Source of the DNA: JAJZMA01 sp021850405
GTDB lineage: Bacteria; Chloroflexota; Dormibacteria; Aeolococcales; Aeolococcaceae
Reading direction: 5' to 3'
Assembly: GCA_027365835.1 (NCBI GenBank)
Contig: DAHXLU010000112.1
Span: 1-38,272, forward strand
DNA: 38,272 bases
Shown one piece after another: positions 24,425-32,102 of this stretch (the first letter of the stretch is position 1; each line of letters starts with the position of its first letter). Below the pieces are notes generated by a model, which ran no database searches, had not been told where the DNA came from, and worked only from the letters and a program-made list of their open reading frames with translations. A program made the position numbers and the translations under genes.

Positions 24425-25180
24425 TCAGGCCCCTATTTCACCTAGCTGCCGGCCCACAATCTCCATTCTCTTAGGTCCGAATGCAAGACCCTGAACCAGC
24501 TTTTTTACGCGCTCATCGTAGACAGGAGCATGGCGGGCAGCCAGCTCCGCTGCAACACCGGTGCGGCCTATACCAGCAAAGAGTCCTGCCCTCCCCCCGC
24601 GCAGCACTTCGTTCAGGGCATTGCCATACAGGCTCACCTGAATGCTGCCGTTAGCCTGCCGCACCAGACGAAGGCAGGTTGCCACCGGTGCGTCATATAC
24701 ACCAGCACCAGCTGCGAGAGCGGCCCCTGCACCTGGAGCAAACAGTGATGCCACAGGAGCAAATGCAACCTGTCCAGGGACAAGATCGCCGACGGTTCCA
24801 ATCCTGTCTGGCGCCTTCATGGTAAACAGCATAGGGGGGCCAATGCTCCCAGGCAATAGAGCAAATGTCACAAAGCTGTAGCGGCAGGTTCCTCGCAGGA
24901 GTGCCTGAAGCTGCTGTGCTGCTGCAGCCTCCCCTCCTCCGTGACATGCCCGCAGAGGGATGTGCAGAGGCGGCCCAGGAGGCGGACAGGTGATCCCCAA
25001 AAGATGCTCGAATCGTCCGCGCGATGTCTGCCATGTGCAGTTACTGTACGAATGGCGTTCCTGTGTGAGGTTGGCTGCCGTCCCGCGGGACAGAGGGCAG
25101 CCGCTCCAGGCAGAGCCAGCCCAGACTGACAGCATCAGGAGAATCCTTGAATGGAACTTGAATCCCGGAAGCGCCAGCAT
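24425..25180 (-). CDS. Predicted lipoprotein divergent from ART2
   Basis: The 251-residue protein has a lipoprotein signal: FKFHSR, hydrophobic ILLMLSVWAGSAW, lipobox WSGC with the lipidated Cys near residue 28. The mature part carries two or three Cys, a Gly/Ala-rich middle (LFAPGAGAALAAGAGVYDAPV) and a helical C-terminus with KKLVQGLAFGPKRMEIVGRQLGE. No family is recognised. ATG 25180 gives a full signal peptide but makes the gene overlap the start of ART2 by 30 bp in divergent orientation; ATG 25135 would leave 15 bp between them but truncate the n-region. Either way, little room remains for separate promoters. A link to the ART2 protein is possible but unproven. Confidence 0.68.
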   Translation of the reverse strand: MLALPGFKFHSRILLMLSVWAGSAWSGCPLSRGTAANLTQERHSYSNCTWQTSRGRFEHLLGITCPPPGPPLHIPLRACHGGGEAAAAQQLQALLRGTCRYSFVTFALLPGSIGPPMLFTMKAPDRIGTVGDLVPGQVAFAPVASLFAPGAGAALAAGAGVYDAPVATCLRLVRQANGSIQVSLYGNALNEVLRGGRAGLFAGIGRTGVAAELAARHAPVYDERVKKLVQGLAFGPKRMEIVGRQLGEIGA

Positions 25181-26080
25181 TCTGCACCGGCGATCCAGAG
25201 GGTTGGTCATCTGCTTCCACAGAGCTTCGACTGGAGGGAGAGCACAGCCTGGCTTGAACGAAACGACACCAGGTGGGCACAGCCAGTGCGCTGGGTTACC
25301 GATGGAAGGGGGGGGCTGGAAAGTGTTCCAACGGTACTGGACCACGACCCGGTCCAGGCAGACCTGGTCAGAAGCCTCCTCCTGAAAAAACCGTTTTCGC
25401 ATGGAGAGCAGTACCTGAAGTTTTCCCAGTGCGCATGGGCAAGTGAGCTGCGTACTGCCCCCCGCAGCAGCTATGAGAATGACAGTGCATGGGTAAAACA
25501 GCTTGCATCCACAGTGCCAGCCGAAGAGTTTGGTCCCTTCTGTGAGGCAATAAAAACCTGGCAGACATGGGCAGCAGGACCACGGCGGGCCGCAATAGAG
25601 CTGCTGGCTGGGGCCAAACCGGACTACTGGACTGAACCGCTGACCAGGGAGACGCAGTCGCTACTCTCGGTGCTTGCCGCAATGCCACCTGCCGCGCCGA
25701 AACTTTACAGGGGGGTGGCGCTGCACAGACATTCAACGGCGGAGCAGCAAGGCCTGTTTTCCGTTGGTGACACCCTTCACCTGACGCCGCAGTCGTTTAG
25801 CGAAGACAGGCACCATGCAGAACTTTTTGGGCGCTGGCTTTGCAATCTGCCCGGTCCCTCACTGTCGATTCTCATGCGCTGTGCGCCCGGGAGCCGCTCC
25901 CTGTGCATAGCCCCCTTTTCGAAGGACAAGCTGGGCTGGAATGAAGCCGAATGGATCGTCGCAGGCACCTTCCAGATCACCGGAACAGAGCAGGTTGACC
26001 CCAACCGCCTCGTGGTAAGCCTGGAGCCGGTTGCTGGAGTAGAAGCACTGGCGTGTGGCCCAGAGGAGGGGCCGTCGTAA
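25151..26080 (+). CDS. Predicted ADP-ribosyltransferase-fold protein (ART2)
   Basis: The protein has 309 residues, starting at ATG 25151 with a CAGGAG site upstream. The C-terminal half has the R-S-E ADP-ribosyltransferase pattern: Arg187 in KLYRGV, the motif TPQSFS (Ser215, Ser217), and Glu265-x-Glu267 in NEAEWIVAGTFQITG, the E-x-E triad of arginine-type enzymes followed by the expected beta strand. The N-terminal half (about 1-170) is shared only with ART3 in full (RVGHLLP...WxERNDT...PVRWVTD) and in its second part with ART1 (WASELRTAP, W-V-x-x-L, F-x-E-A-I-x-x-W-Q). It is soluble, with no secretion signal. It is followed by ART3 231 bp downstream in the same orientation, and the lipoprotein gene diverges upstream. 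The fold assignment is motif-based; target and NAD+ use are untested. Confidence 0.75.
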   Translation: MELESRKRQHSAPAIQRVGHLLPQSFDWRESTAWLERNDTRWAQPVRWVTDGRGGLESVPTVLDHDPVQADLVRSLLLKKPFSHGEQYLKFSQCAWASELRTAPRSSYENDSAWVKQLASTVPAEEFGPFCEAIKTWQTWAAGPRRAAIELLAGAKPDYWTEPLTRETQSLLSVLAAMPPAAPKLYRGVALHRHSTAEQQGLFSVGDTLHLTPQSFSEDRHHAELFGRWLCNLPGPSLSILMRCAPGSRSLCIAPFSKDKLGWNEAEWIVAGTFQITGTEQVDPNRLVVSLEPVAGVEALACGPEEGPS

Positions 26081-26311
26081 TGCCCAGGTACAGAATTGGC
26101 TCAAACTGAATGATTATGCAAGCAAGAAACAAAAGGCCGCAAGAGCAGCTATCGTCTGCCCAACGTCTGCCATCCACGGCTAACCTCAACGGGCGCTGCT
26201 GCAACACGATGGTGCGCTCCCCGGGACATAAGAAGCCCTGCCCCAGGATCTACAAAGCTGAGAGGGAAGGATCAATGACCAGCTTTCAGGTCAGGAAGGA
26301 GACGAGCTTCC

Positions 26312-27241
26312 ATGGAGCTTGAAACAGGAAAACCACAGCCCCTGTTCGTGAAAACCGAAAGAATTAACCATCTGATGCCAGCTGACCTTGCCTGGACGGA
26401 ACGCACTGCATGGCTCGAAAGACGCACTTTCCTTAAGGGCCGACCCGTGCGCTGGGTTACTGACAACACTGGCAAGCTCAAACAACAGCCCACCGTGCTT
26501 CCCGTCAGATCTGCCCAGGCCAGTCTCGCGCAAGAGCTCATCCATGCAGGCCCATTGCCGCATGGTAAACCGAGCGGACTCTTTTCCAGCTGCTCCTGGG
26601 CCAAAGAGCTGACAACTGCGCCCCGCACCATCTTTGAGGAGGACCGTGAATGGGTAAGAAGCCTTCAATTCAAGGTGCCGAGGCAAACCCTCGCCACCTT
26701 CTGCGAAGCTGTGGCAACCTGGCAACGCGAGTCGCAAGGAGTGAGAAGGCGGGCCATGGAACTACTGGCTGGGGTCAGGCCAATGGAGGATCCCAAATAC
26801 CTGACCAAAGAGACCATGTCACTTCTTTCAGTGCTTCGCGCCATGCCTCCGACAGCGCCAAAACTGTACCGTGGCATATCGCTGGAACAGATATCCGGAA
26901 AGCGGGAGAAAAACCTTTTTGCCGTTGGTGACACTCTTCACCTGACGCCACAGTCGTTCAGTGAACGCAGGCACGTTGCACAGGGTTTCGGACGCTGGTT
27001 TGTCGAATCGCTTGCTTACCCACTCTCAATTCTCCTGCAGTGCGCTCCCGGGAGCCGATCACTGTGTGTAGCGCCCTTCTCGACGACCTGGCGGTGCTGG
27101 GATGAAGCAGAATGGATAGTTGCGGGCACCTTCCAGGTAACCGGTGTCGAACGGCCCTTCCGCAACCGCATGATAGTGAGTCTGGAGCCAACTGCTGGCG
27201 TAGACGCACTGGCCTGTGGCCCAGAGGAAAGCCACTCCTAA
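26312..27241 (+). CDS. Predicted ADP-ribosyltransferase-fold protein (ART3)
   Basis: The protein has 309 residues, exactly the length of ART2, and aligns with it end to end: same MELE start, same active-site positions (Arg187 in KLYRGI, Ser215/Ser217 in TPQSFS, Glu265-x-Glu267 in DEAEWIVAGTF) and same ACGPEE tail. By eye roughly half of the residues are identical, so this is an older tandem duplication that diverged while keeping the catalytic residues. AAGGAG lies upstream of the ATG at 26312. The N-terminal domain keeps RINHLMP, ERTAWLER and RPVRWVTD. There is no signal peptide and no membrane helix. The retained triad in both copies argues for selection on activity. No ADP-ribosylhydrolase or evident immunity gene is adjacent. 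Confidence 0.75.
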   Translation: MELETGKPQPLFVKTERINHLMPADLAWTERTAWLERRTFLKGRPVRWVTDNTGKLKQQPTVLPVRSAQASLAQELIHAGPLPHGKPSGLFSSCSWAKELTTAPRTIFEEDREWVRSLQFKVPRQTLATFCEAVATWQRESQGVRRRAMELLAGVRPMEDPKYLTKETMSLLSVLRAMPPTAPKLYRGISLEQISGKREKNLFAVGDTLHLTPQSFSERRHVAQGFGRWFVESLAYPLSILLQCAPGSRSLCVAPFSTTWRCWDEAEWIVAGTFQVTGVERPFRNRMIVSLEPTAGVDALACGPEESHS

Positions 27242-27646
27242 AACCAGCTGGAACCAGAATGCTACCCTCCTGTAAAAGCACCGGGGCTACCCGTGACATG
27301 ATCTATCACAAACTCCCACAAACTCCGCCGATGCCTTCTCCCCCGACGCCGGCACGCCCGCCTTCCCGCAACAAAACCATTTCCCTTATGGAGCCAATCG
27401 CCCGTATGGCACCTATGAGGGGAGGGACGGCGACAGGAGCACTGGGAGACAGAACGATTTGTCGGCTATGCGAGGCATGAAGTAAGGCAGGCTGCCCTCC
27501 CCGGCACTGCCTGACGTTTGCGCTGCTGCCAGGAACGCGTCAGCCATGCGTCAGTAATGCGTCAAATATGCCTTATCTCCAGGTCCAGCTGCTCCCTGCG
27601 TAACTCCGACAGGGAAGCAGCCTGCAGGTTCCGTACAATTGGGGAA
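27242..27646. other. Intergenic region downstream of ART3
   Basis: No gene with a start codon and ribosome binding site is seen. On the minus strand, 27306 to about 27460 has a start-less reading frame with protein-like, Gly/Arg-rich composition (REMVLLREGGRAGVGGEGIGG); it may be a relic or a structured element. Near 27536-27567, GCGTCAG, GCGTCAG and GCGTCAA repeat closely, just before the promoter of the next gene. Confidence 0.4.
27634..27639 (+). promoter_or_regulatory. -10 element TACAAT of a likely leaderless gene
   Basis: TACAAT (5 of 6 to consensus) ends 7 nt before the ATG at 27647. GGGGA next to the ATG is too close to serve as a ribosome binding site. This is the same arrangement as at 1947-1952. 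Confidence 0.5.
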
Positions 27647-28132
27647 ATGGCTCTAGACCCTGCCTTCACAGGCAACCGCCGACCATCCCCGCCAACAGAG
27701 GTGAGCTTTGTAGTAAACCACCCTCCGGCGACCGCCCGGCGCTATCTGCTGGGCTACGTCGCCGACCGGTACGGGCGAGTGCCGAACCGCAACGTCATCT
27801 CCCGCCTGGTTTTCAAACAAGGGGATGGGAGCATAGAGGTGCGAATGCAGGTTCACCTTCCCAACCAGGAGGTGCTCTTTACCGCATCTGAACGATACCG
27901 GGTCCTGGCAGAGGGCAACCGGGCCAGGGTATCTATTACGATCTCAGTGCTTCCACCCACGCCTGGACTGGAGGGGGAAAGCACTGCGCTCCTGAGACAG
28001 AGAGAGCATGAGCTGTATCGCAAACTGCTCTACCGGGCAGCCCACCTGGCTCTTGGCCAGGGCACAAAAAAGACTGCAGCAGATTTTGACCGCTACATCA
28101 GGAAGGGGCTCGCTGGCCGTATCCTGGAATAA
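27647..28132 (+). CDS. Small unrecognised protein, 161 residues
   Basis: A soluble alpha/beta protein. The start at ATG 27647 follows a TACAAT box; the open frame upstream to 27518 is Cys/Ser/Arg-rich and not credible. EVSFVVNHPPATARRYLLGYVADRYGRVPNR, then alternating strands (VISRLVFKQGDGSIEVRMQVHL, RVSITISVLPP) and a C-terminal helix (ELYRKLLYRAAHLAL) would fit a small START/SRPBCC-like fold, but the match is too weak for a call. The gene is alone, after ART3 by 405 bp and converging on the MFS gene. Confidence 0.7.
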   Translation: MALDPAFTGNRRPSPPTEVSFVVNHPPATARRYLLGYVADRYGRVPNRNVISRLVFKQGDGSIEVRMQVHLPNQEVLFTASERYRVLAEGNRARVSITISVLPPTPGLEGESTALLRQREHELYRKLLYRAAHLALGQGTKKTAADFDRYIRKGLAGRILE

Positions 28133-28402
28133 CCGTCGAGCCCCTTCCCCCTTGTGGGCACAGCTCTTGGCCGGCCACCTGGAGGGCTATACGGACCAGC
28201 GTTCCCATCTTACTCTTGCTCCTGCTGTGCCACAGCATTGCATGCAGCCCTTCCGGCGTCAAAGGTCGCTATGATGGCGAGCAGCTCCGGAGATGGCCCA
28301 GGAGCAGGGCAGGAGAGAGGTTTCAAGCTGGAAGTTTCCTCTGCCAACCCTGCCGCACTCGTCAGGCGCCTGTGTCCCCTGTCGCCTGGAACCGGGCTAC
28401 CA

Positions 28403-29572
28403 CTACCCAGACGGGGCGGTGCGCCCGGGCAAGCCCCTCCAGAAAACTGGAAGCAGCAGACAGGGCAACACCCCAAGAAGGGCTGCAGCGTAGAGTGGGA
28501 CGTTAGGTCCGATCCCAAACAGGTAACCGCCCAGAATGGCCCCGACTCCCGCGGCTGCCGCACCTGCGGCAAGTGTCACCCCCTCAGCCCGCCCAACCGC
28601 CTCCCCAGCGACTGAGGTGGCAAGAAACGAATGCAGGGCTGGCTCGGTCAGGGCTGCAGCCATCCCCTCAAAGATGGAGAGGGCAAGGATTAGCCAGACC
28701 CCCGAGATACTGGCATAGACAAAGGCAAAAAGCGCCTCGCCAAGGATCCCCATGAATGCCAGCCATCTCCGGTCATAGCGATCGGCCATTCTGCCAGCGG
28801 GCCAGCTCATGAGTATGAAGCCGAGGGAAAATGAGGTCCACGAGAGTCCAATCTGCCAGACAACGGCGCCACGGGAATGAAAATACAGTGTCCACACTGT
28901 CTCGTATACCCCGACAATCAGTCCTGTGCCTATGCTCGCCGCCACAGCACCAAGGACCACTCTGGGCATTCCCAGCCGCACCTTCTCCACCGCACTCGCT
29001 GACAGTGCTGCCGGCCGGAGCCCAAATGCGACTACCCCGGCTGCCGTCACAGACAGCGCTGCGACGACAACAAAGAGTGCCCTGAGCCCCACTCCTATGA
29101 CAAGGCTGCCAGCCATGGGGCCAGCGGCCATGCCAGCGCCCTGGGCGCCCATAAGGAGAGCAAATGCCCGTCCGCGCATTGCTCCACTGGTAATCCGTGC
29201 AATGGTAGCTGCTGAGACCACATCGAACCCGCCCGCAGCAACCCCCTGTAAACCCCTTGCAAGGACAAACAGCATCGGTGTCCGGACCAGGACAAAGAGA
29301 ATTGATGCCACAGCATATGTGATGCAGGCGCCAACCAGGAGCGGCCGGGGGTGCAGGCGGTCCGCCAGCCGGCCAAGCGCGAACTGGCCCGCAATACTGC
29401 CTATAAAGAAGGAGGCCATGATAATTCCGGCCAGACCATAGGAAGCGCCCAGGGAATGTACATAAACCGGAAGCCATGGCACTATGGCAGTCGAACCAAG
29501 CCACTGGACGAACACCGCGCCAACCAGAAAAAGGATAACCACCTGCTGTTTTTTGGGTCTGGCAGCCATCAT
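28403..29572 (-). CDS. Major facilitator superfamily transporter
   Basis: A 389-residue integral membrane protein with about 12 hydrophobic segments, the standard MFS topology. Motif A, GRLADRLHPRPLL, lies in the loop between helices 2 and 3 and is repeated in weaker form in the second half (GRMADRYDRRWL). LARGLQGVAAGGFDV and GAQGAGMAAGPMAGSL are typical helix 4 and 5 sequences of drug-proton antiporters. The C-terminus ends soon after helix 12 with WRGLPGRTAPSG. Substrate is not predictable; a multidrug or sugar exporter is likely from motif A. It is preceded by a 206-bp gap shared with the divergent toxin-antitoxin operon and followed by 270 bp with no gene. Confidence 0.92.
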   Translation of the reverse strand: MMAARPKKQQVVILFLVGAVFVQWLGSTAIVPWLPVYVHSLGASYGLAGIIMASFFIGSIAGQFALGRLADRLHPRPLLVGACITYAVASILFVLVRTPMLFVLARGLQGVAAGGFDVVSAATIARITSGAMRGRAFALLMGAQGAGMAAGPMAGSLVIGVGLRALFVVVAALSVTAAGVVAFGLRPAALSASAVEKVRLGMPRVVLGAVAASIGTGLIVGVYETVWTLYFHSRGAVVWQIGLSWTSFSLGFILMSWPAGRMADRYDRRWLAFMGILGEALFAFVYASISGVWLILALSIFEGMAAALTEPALHSFLATSVAGEAVGRAEGVTLAAGAAAAGVGAILGGYLFGIGPNVPLYAAALLGVLPCLLLPVFWRGLPGRTAPSG

Positions 29573-29760
29573 TGCAGCCTAGCAGCCTCATGTACATGCC
29601 ACGTGCTGCGAAACAGACACTGTCTCCCCGTACCATGGTGGGTCGCCAATACTCTGCACTGCCGCTGCGGTCACGCTCCGCATAACCCCAGGCAACAAAA
29701 GCCGCGAGGTCATTACAGATCCAGGGCGGGAGCAGAAACTGTTTTCTGCCGGAACGAATG

Positions 29761-29778
29761 TGCTACCATGTGTACACA
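29761..29778 (+). promoter_or_regulatory. Extended -10 and palindromic operator of the first Phd/PIN module
   Basis: TGC-TACCAT at 29761-29769 has the TGn extended -10 form and ends 9 nt before the ATG at 29779. Overlapping it, TGTGTACACA at 29769-29778 is a perfect 10-bp palindrome touching the start codon. YefM/Phd-type antitoxins are known to bind sites with a TGTACA core, so this is a good candidate for the autoregulatory operator. Confidence 0.6.
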
Positions 29779-30063
29779 ATGGAAAACATGGTAGGCATAC
29801 GGGAGCTGCGGCAACACGCCAGCGTCCTCCTGAAGCGAGTTGCCAACGGCGAAAGCATACAAATCACTGACCATGGCCATCCTGTTGCCAAGCTCGTCCC
29901 GTTCAGGCCAGGGCCACTCGAGCAACTCGTGCTAGAAGGGCGAGCGAGCCAGCCGGTTGCGGACCTTCTGGAGCTGGCTAAGGAGCTGGGCCTGCCTCAG
30001 CGCACTGGCGGGCTGCTGAGCGTATCAGCTGCCCTGGAAGAGTTGCGCTCCGATGACCGGTAG
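29779..30063 (+). CDS. Phd/YefM-family antitoxin
   Basis: This 94-residue antitoxin should neutralise the PIN toxin encoded next and repress its own promoter. The N-terminal fold is typical: MVGIRELRQHASVLLKRVANGESIQITDHGHPVAKLVPF, that is, the Phd DNA-binding and dimerisation region ending in the G-x-P-V-A-x-L-V-P motif. The rest (LVLEGRASQPVADLLELAKELG) is the toxin-wrapping C-terminus. I chose ATG 29779, directly after the TGTGTACACA palindrome; ATG 29788 is also possible, and the ATG at 29758 would lie inside the operator. It overlaps the toxin gene by 11 bp, as is usual in type II modules. Confidence 0.92.
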   Translation: MENMVGIRELRQHASVLLKRVANGESIQITDHGHPVAKLVPFRPGPLEQLVLEGRASQPVADLLELAKELGLPQRTGGLLSVSAALEELRSDDR

Positions 30064-30454
30064 GAGTGCCTATCTGGATACATCTGCCTTTGTGAAGCTG
30101 GTCACAGAAGAGCCTGAGTCACAGGCCCTTCGCATGCAGCTCCTGCGATGGCCAGACCGGGTGTCCTCCGTGCTCCTGCGTACCGAGACTGTGCGTGTAC
30201 TACAACGTTCTTCAAATGAACAGCTAATTGAGGCTGCCCATGCTCTTTTCGTAACACTGCACCTGATAAGGCTCGACGACCCTGTGCTTGATCTCGCAGG
30301 CAACCTGGGCCCGAAGGAGTTACGGTCCCTGGATGCGCTTCACCTGGCTACAGCACTGTCGGTAGGCTCGGATCTCGGCGTCTTTGTGACCTATGACGAG
30401 CGGCTCGCTGCCGCGGCCGTGGCCCACGGACTGGTTGTTGAAGCGCCCAGGTAA
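30053..30454 (+). CDS. vapC: PIN-domain toxin (VapC type)
   Basis: This 133-residue putative ribonuclease is the toxin of the module with the Phd antitoxin at 29779. PIN acidic residues are visible: Asp in AYLDTSAFVKLVTEE, Glu in LLRTETVRVL, Asp in RSLDALHLATAL and Asp in VFVTYDERLAAAA. These coordinate the metal for RNA cleavage in the family. The length is normal and the frame intact. Its start lies inside the antitoxin gene (11-bp overlap), so translation is coupled. RNA target is unknown. Confidence 0.93.
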   Translation: MTGRSAYLDTSAFVKLVTEEPESQALRMQLLRWPDRVSSVLLRTETVRVLQRSSNEQLIEAAHALFVTLHLIRLDDPVLDLAGNLGPKELRSLDALHLATALSVGSDLGVFVTYDERLAAAAVAHGLVVEAPR

Positions 30455-30834
30455 ACGGGGTCTGAAGGACTTGCATGGGGCATGGGACCATGCAGAGAGA
30501 AAATAGTACAAAGGTCCTGGAGTCTGAGAGGTGTCAAAGCCACTCAGAGAAGAGCGCCCCTGTGAGAACAAATCCTACCCGCATCTGCGAGATTTTCACC
30601 AGCCGCGTCACCCTGCGAAGGCCCACAAAGCCCGCTACCGCATCCCCACGATCTGGAGGAACACCCCTGTGTATCCCGACGTTGCCAGGAACGCACCAGG
30701 CACCGTCTGCAGCCGCGAGCCTGCCCGCCGTCTAAAGGACACCGGATTCGGAGATACCAGGAACACCCTCGCAATCGCGTCACCATCTGTGGCTGTGACC
30801 CCGGAAAACGGATTTTGCGCCTGAGCGCCGCAAT
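30455..30834. other. Spacer between two toxin-antitoxin modules
   Basis: About 380 bp with frames that lack start signals and look random (Arg/Pro-rich). No recognisable gene remnant was found, although decayed modules occur elsewhere in this island. Confidence 0.45.
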
Positions 30835-30868
30835 CTGTCTAGACAGACTAGATAGACTACGTTATTCT
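30835..30868 (+). promoter_or_regulatory. Promoter with palindromic operator of the second Phd/PIN module
   Basis: CTGTCTAGACAG at 30835-30846 is a perfect 12-bp palindrome. Its right half contains TAGACA (30840-30845), a -35-like hexamer, 17 bp before TATTCT (30863-30868), a -10-like hexamer. Transcription would start at or next to the ATG at 30876. An operator over the -35 suits antitoxin repression. The half site TCTAGA differs from the TGTACA core of the first module, so the two should not cross-regulate. Confidence 0.55.
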
Positions 30869-30875
30869 TGACAGT

Positions 30876-31139
30876 ATGGAGTGGCAAATTCAGCAAGCAA
30901 AACAACGGTTCAGCGAACTCGTGCGCCGCGCTGAAGCTGACGGCCCGCAAGTGGTCACACGTCACAGCCAAGAGGTCGTCGTCGTGATGTCTGCCACCGA
31001 CTATCATCTCCTTAGCCCAGGGCACGGCAGCTTCAAGGAATTCCTTAGGTCAGCACCTGACCTGGACTGCCTTGAACTTACCAGAGATGCGCGTCCAGCC
31101 CCACCAATTGCCCTGCCACCGATACATCACTGCACGTAA
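30876..31139 (+). CDS. Phd/YefM-family antitoxin
   Basis: This 87-residue protein has an N-terminus (MEWQIQQAKQRFSELVRRAEADGPQVVTRHSQEVVVVMSATDYHLL) that is the standard Phd/YefM fold with the xAKxxFSELVxxA helix and the VxTRHxxxVVVMSxxDY strand pair. The C-terminus binds the toxin. It appears to be read from a leaderless start just after the operator-promoter at 30835-30868. Stop and next start overlap by one base (TAATG), so toxin translation is coupled. It pairs with the FitB-like toxin at 31139. Confidence 0.92.
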   Translation: MEWQIQQAKQRFSELVRRAEADGPQVVTRHSQEVVVVMSATDYHLLSPGHGSFKEFLRSAPDLDCLELTRDARPAPPIALPPIHHCT

Positions 31140-31561
31140 TGACGTTCCTCATCGACACCAACGTTATCTCCGAGATCCGCAAGGCACAACCCGACCCTGG
31201 GGTCGTTTCGTGGTTTGATGCTGTGTCCGAGTCGAGTGTATATGTAAGCGTACTGCTGCTCGGCGAGATCCGTTCAGGCATAGAACGGCTGCGGCGACGC
31301 GATGCCGTCTCCGCAGATGTCTATGACGTCTGGCTGACAACGCTGTGCGAGCACTATCGGAATCGGATCGTTGACATAGACCAGGCGGTTGCTGAGCGTT
31401 GGGGAACGCTCAGCATCACAGATCCCGTGCCTGTTGTCGATGGATTGATGGCCGCTACCGCGCTGGTCCACGGTATGACACTTGTGACGCGTAACATTGC
31501 AGACTTTGCCCGAACCGGAGTTGATCTCGTAAATCCTTTTGACACAGAGCGCAGGCTATAG
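31139..31561 (+). CDS. PIN-domain toxin (FitB/VapC type)
   Basis: This 140-residue putative ribonuclease toxin has MTFLIDTNVISEIRKAQPDPGVVSWFD, the FitB-like start with the first catalytic Asp, then VSVLLLGEIRSGIERL with the Glu, ITDPVPVVDGLMAATAL with the third acidic residue and VTRNIADFARTGVDLVNPFD, the conserved end of this subfamily. All PIN residues are present and the length is normal. It is translated from the TAATG overlap with its antitoxin. It differs clearly from the PIN toxin at 30053, so the two modules were acquired separately. Confidence 0.94.
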   Translation: MTFLIDTNVISEIRKAQPDPGVVSWFDAVSESSVYVSVLLLGEIRSGIERLRRRDAVSADVYDVWLTTLCEHYRNRIVDIDQAVAERWGTLSITDPVPVVDGLMAATALVHGMTLVTRNIADFARTGVDLVNPFDTERRL

Positions 31562-31896
31562 GCAGGCTGATGCACCCCATCGTCACGCCAGATGTATGCC
31601 AGGTGCTCCCCTCCCAGGGATTCCTCCGCCCCTTCCAGGGAACGAACCTGACGCTGACCCAGCCATCTTTGTACACACCCAATCCTTCCCTGCTTCGACT
31701 TGCCGACATCGTGGCATCCGCCGAAGCACTCGTCCTGGTTGTACCCAGGATAACGGGCGTACGGCGACAACGCTCCCGCAGCCTGACAGTTACCCGCAAA
31801 GATGAGCTGACAGCCGGGCAATACACCTGACAACCCGCTCATTGCCATGGAATCCTCCCACTTCAAATAGTTGGGGCGGCTACTTTTGCCCAGCTC
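31562..31896. other. Spacer after the second toxin-antitoxin module
   Basis: Frames on both strands (e.g. 31570-31830 plus, 31455-31826 minus) are open but lack ribosome binding sites and convincing composition. They may be relics of an older insertion. No named family was recognised. Confidence 0.4.
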
Positions 31897-32102
31897 ATGA
31901 ACGTTGCCAGAATCCGCAGTGACTCCTGGAGGAGGTTCATCAACAACCTGCGGATGCCCTACTGCCAGAGGGCCACCTCACTGGGACTGTGATCGTGGCG
32001 ACGCGTAGCCTGGTAAAAGACGTATGGCCGGTTACACATATCCCTATCTGGAAGCAGGCAGGGTTGAATGAGCCGAACGGACGAGTACATATCTGGAAGT
32101 AA
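31897..32102 (+). pseudogene. hicA: Decayed hicA toxin gene
   Basis: From 31965 to 32099 one frame reads PEGHLTGTVIVATRSLVKDVW and then IPIWKQAGL; the last block mirrors the ILKQAGL end of HicA, and the preceding strand and KDV match the HicA core. Upstream, the ATG at 31897 gives MNVARIRSDSW, similar to the HicA N-terminus, but in a different frame from the core, with a G-(S)-H-Q-Q-like remnant near 31931-31947 needing another shift. So the gene carries at least one or two frameshifts and cannot make HicA, a small double-stranded-RNA-binding-fold mRNA interferase. Its placement directly ahead of a hicB remnant strongly supports the reading. Confidence 0.6.

Noticed and set aside
31455..31866. 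Minus-strand frames after the FitB-like toxin
   Set aside because: They overlap the end of the toxin gene and lack a ribosome binding site; no family recognised, so not called as genes.
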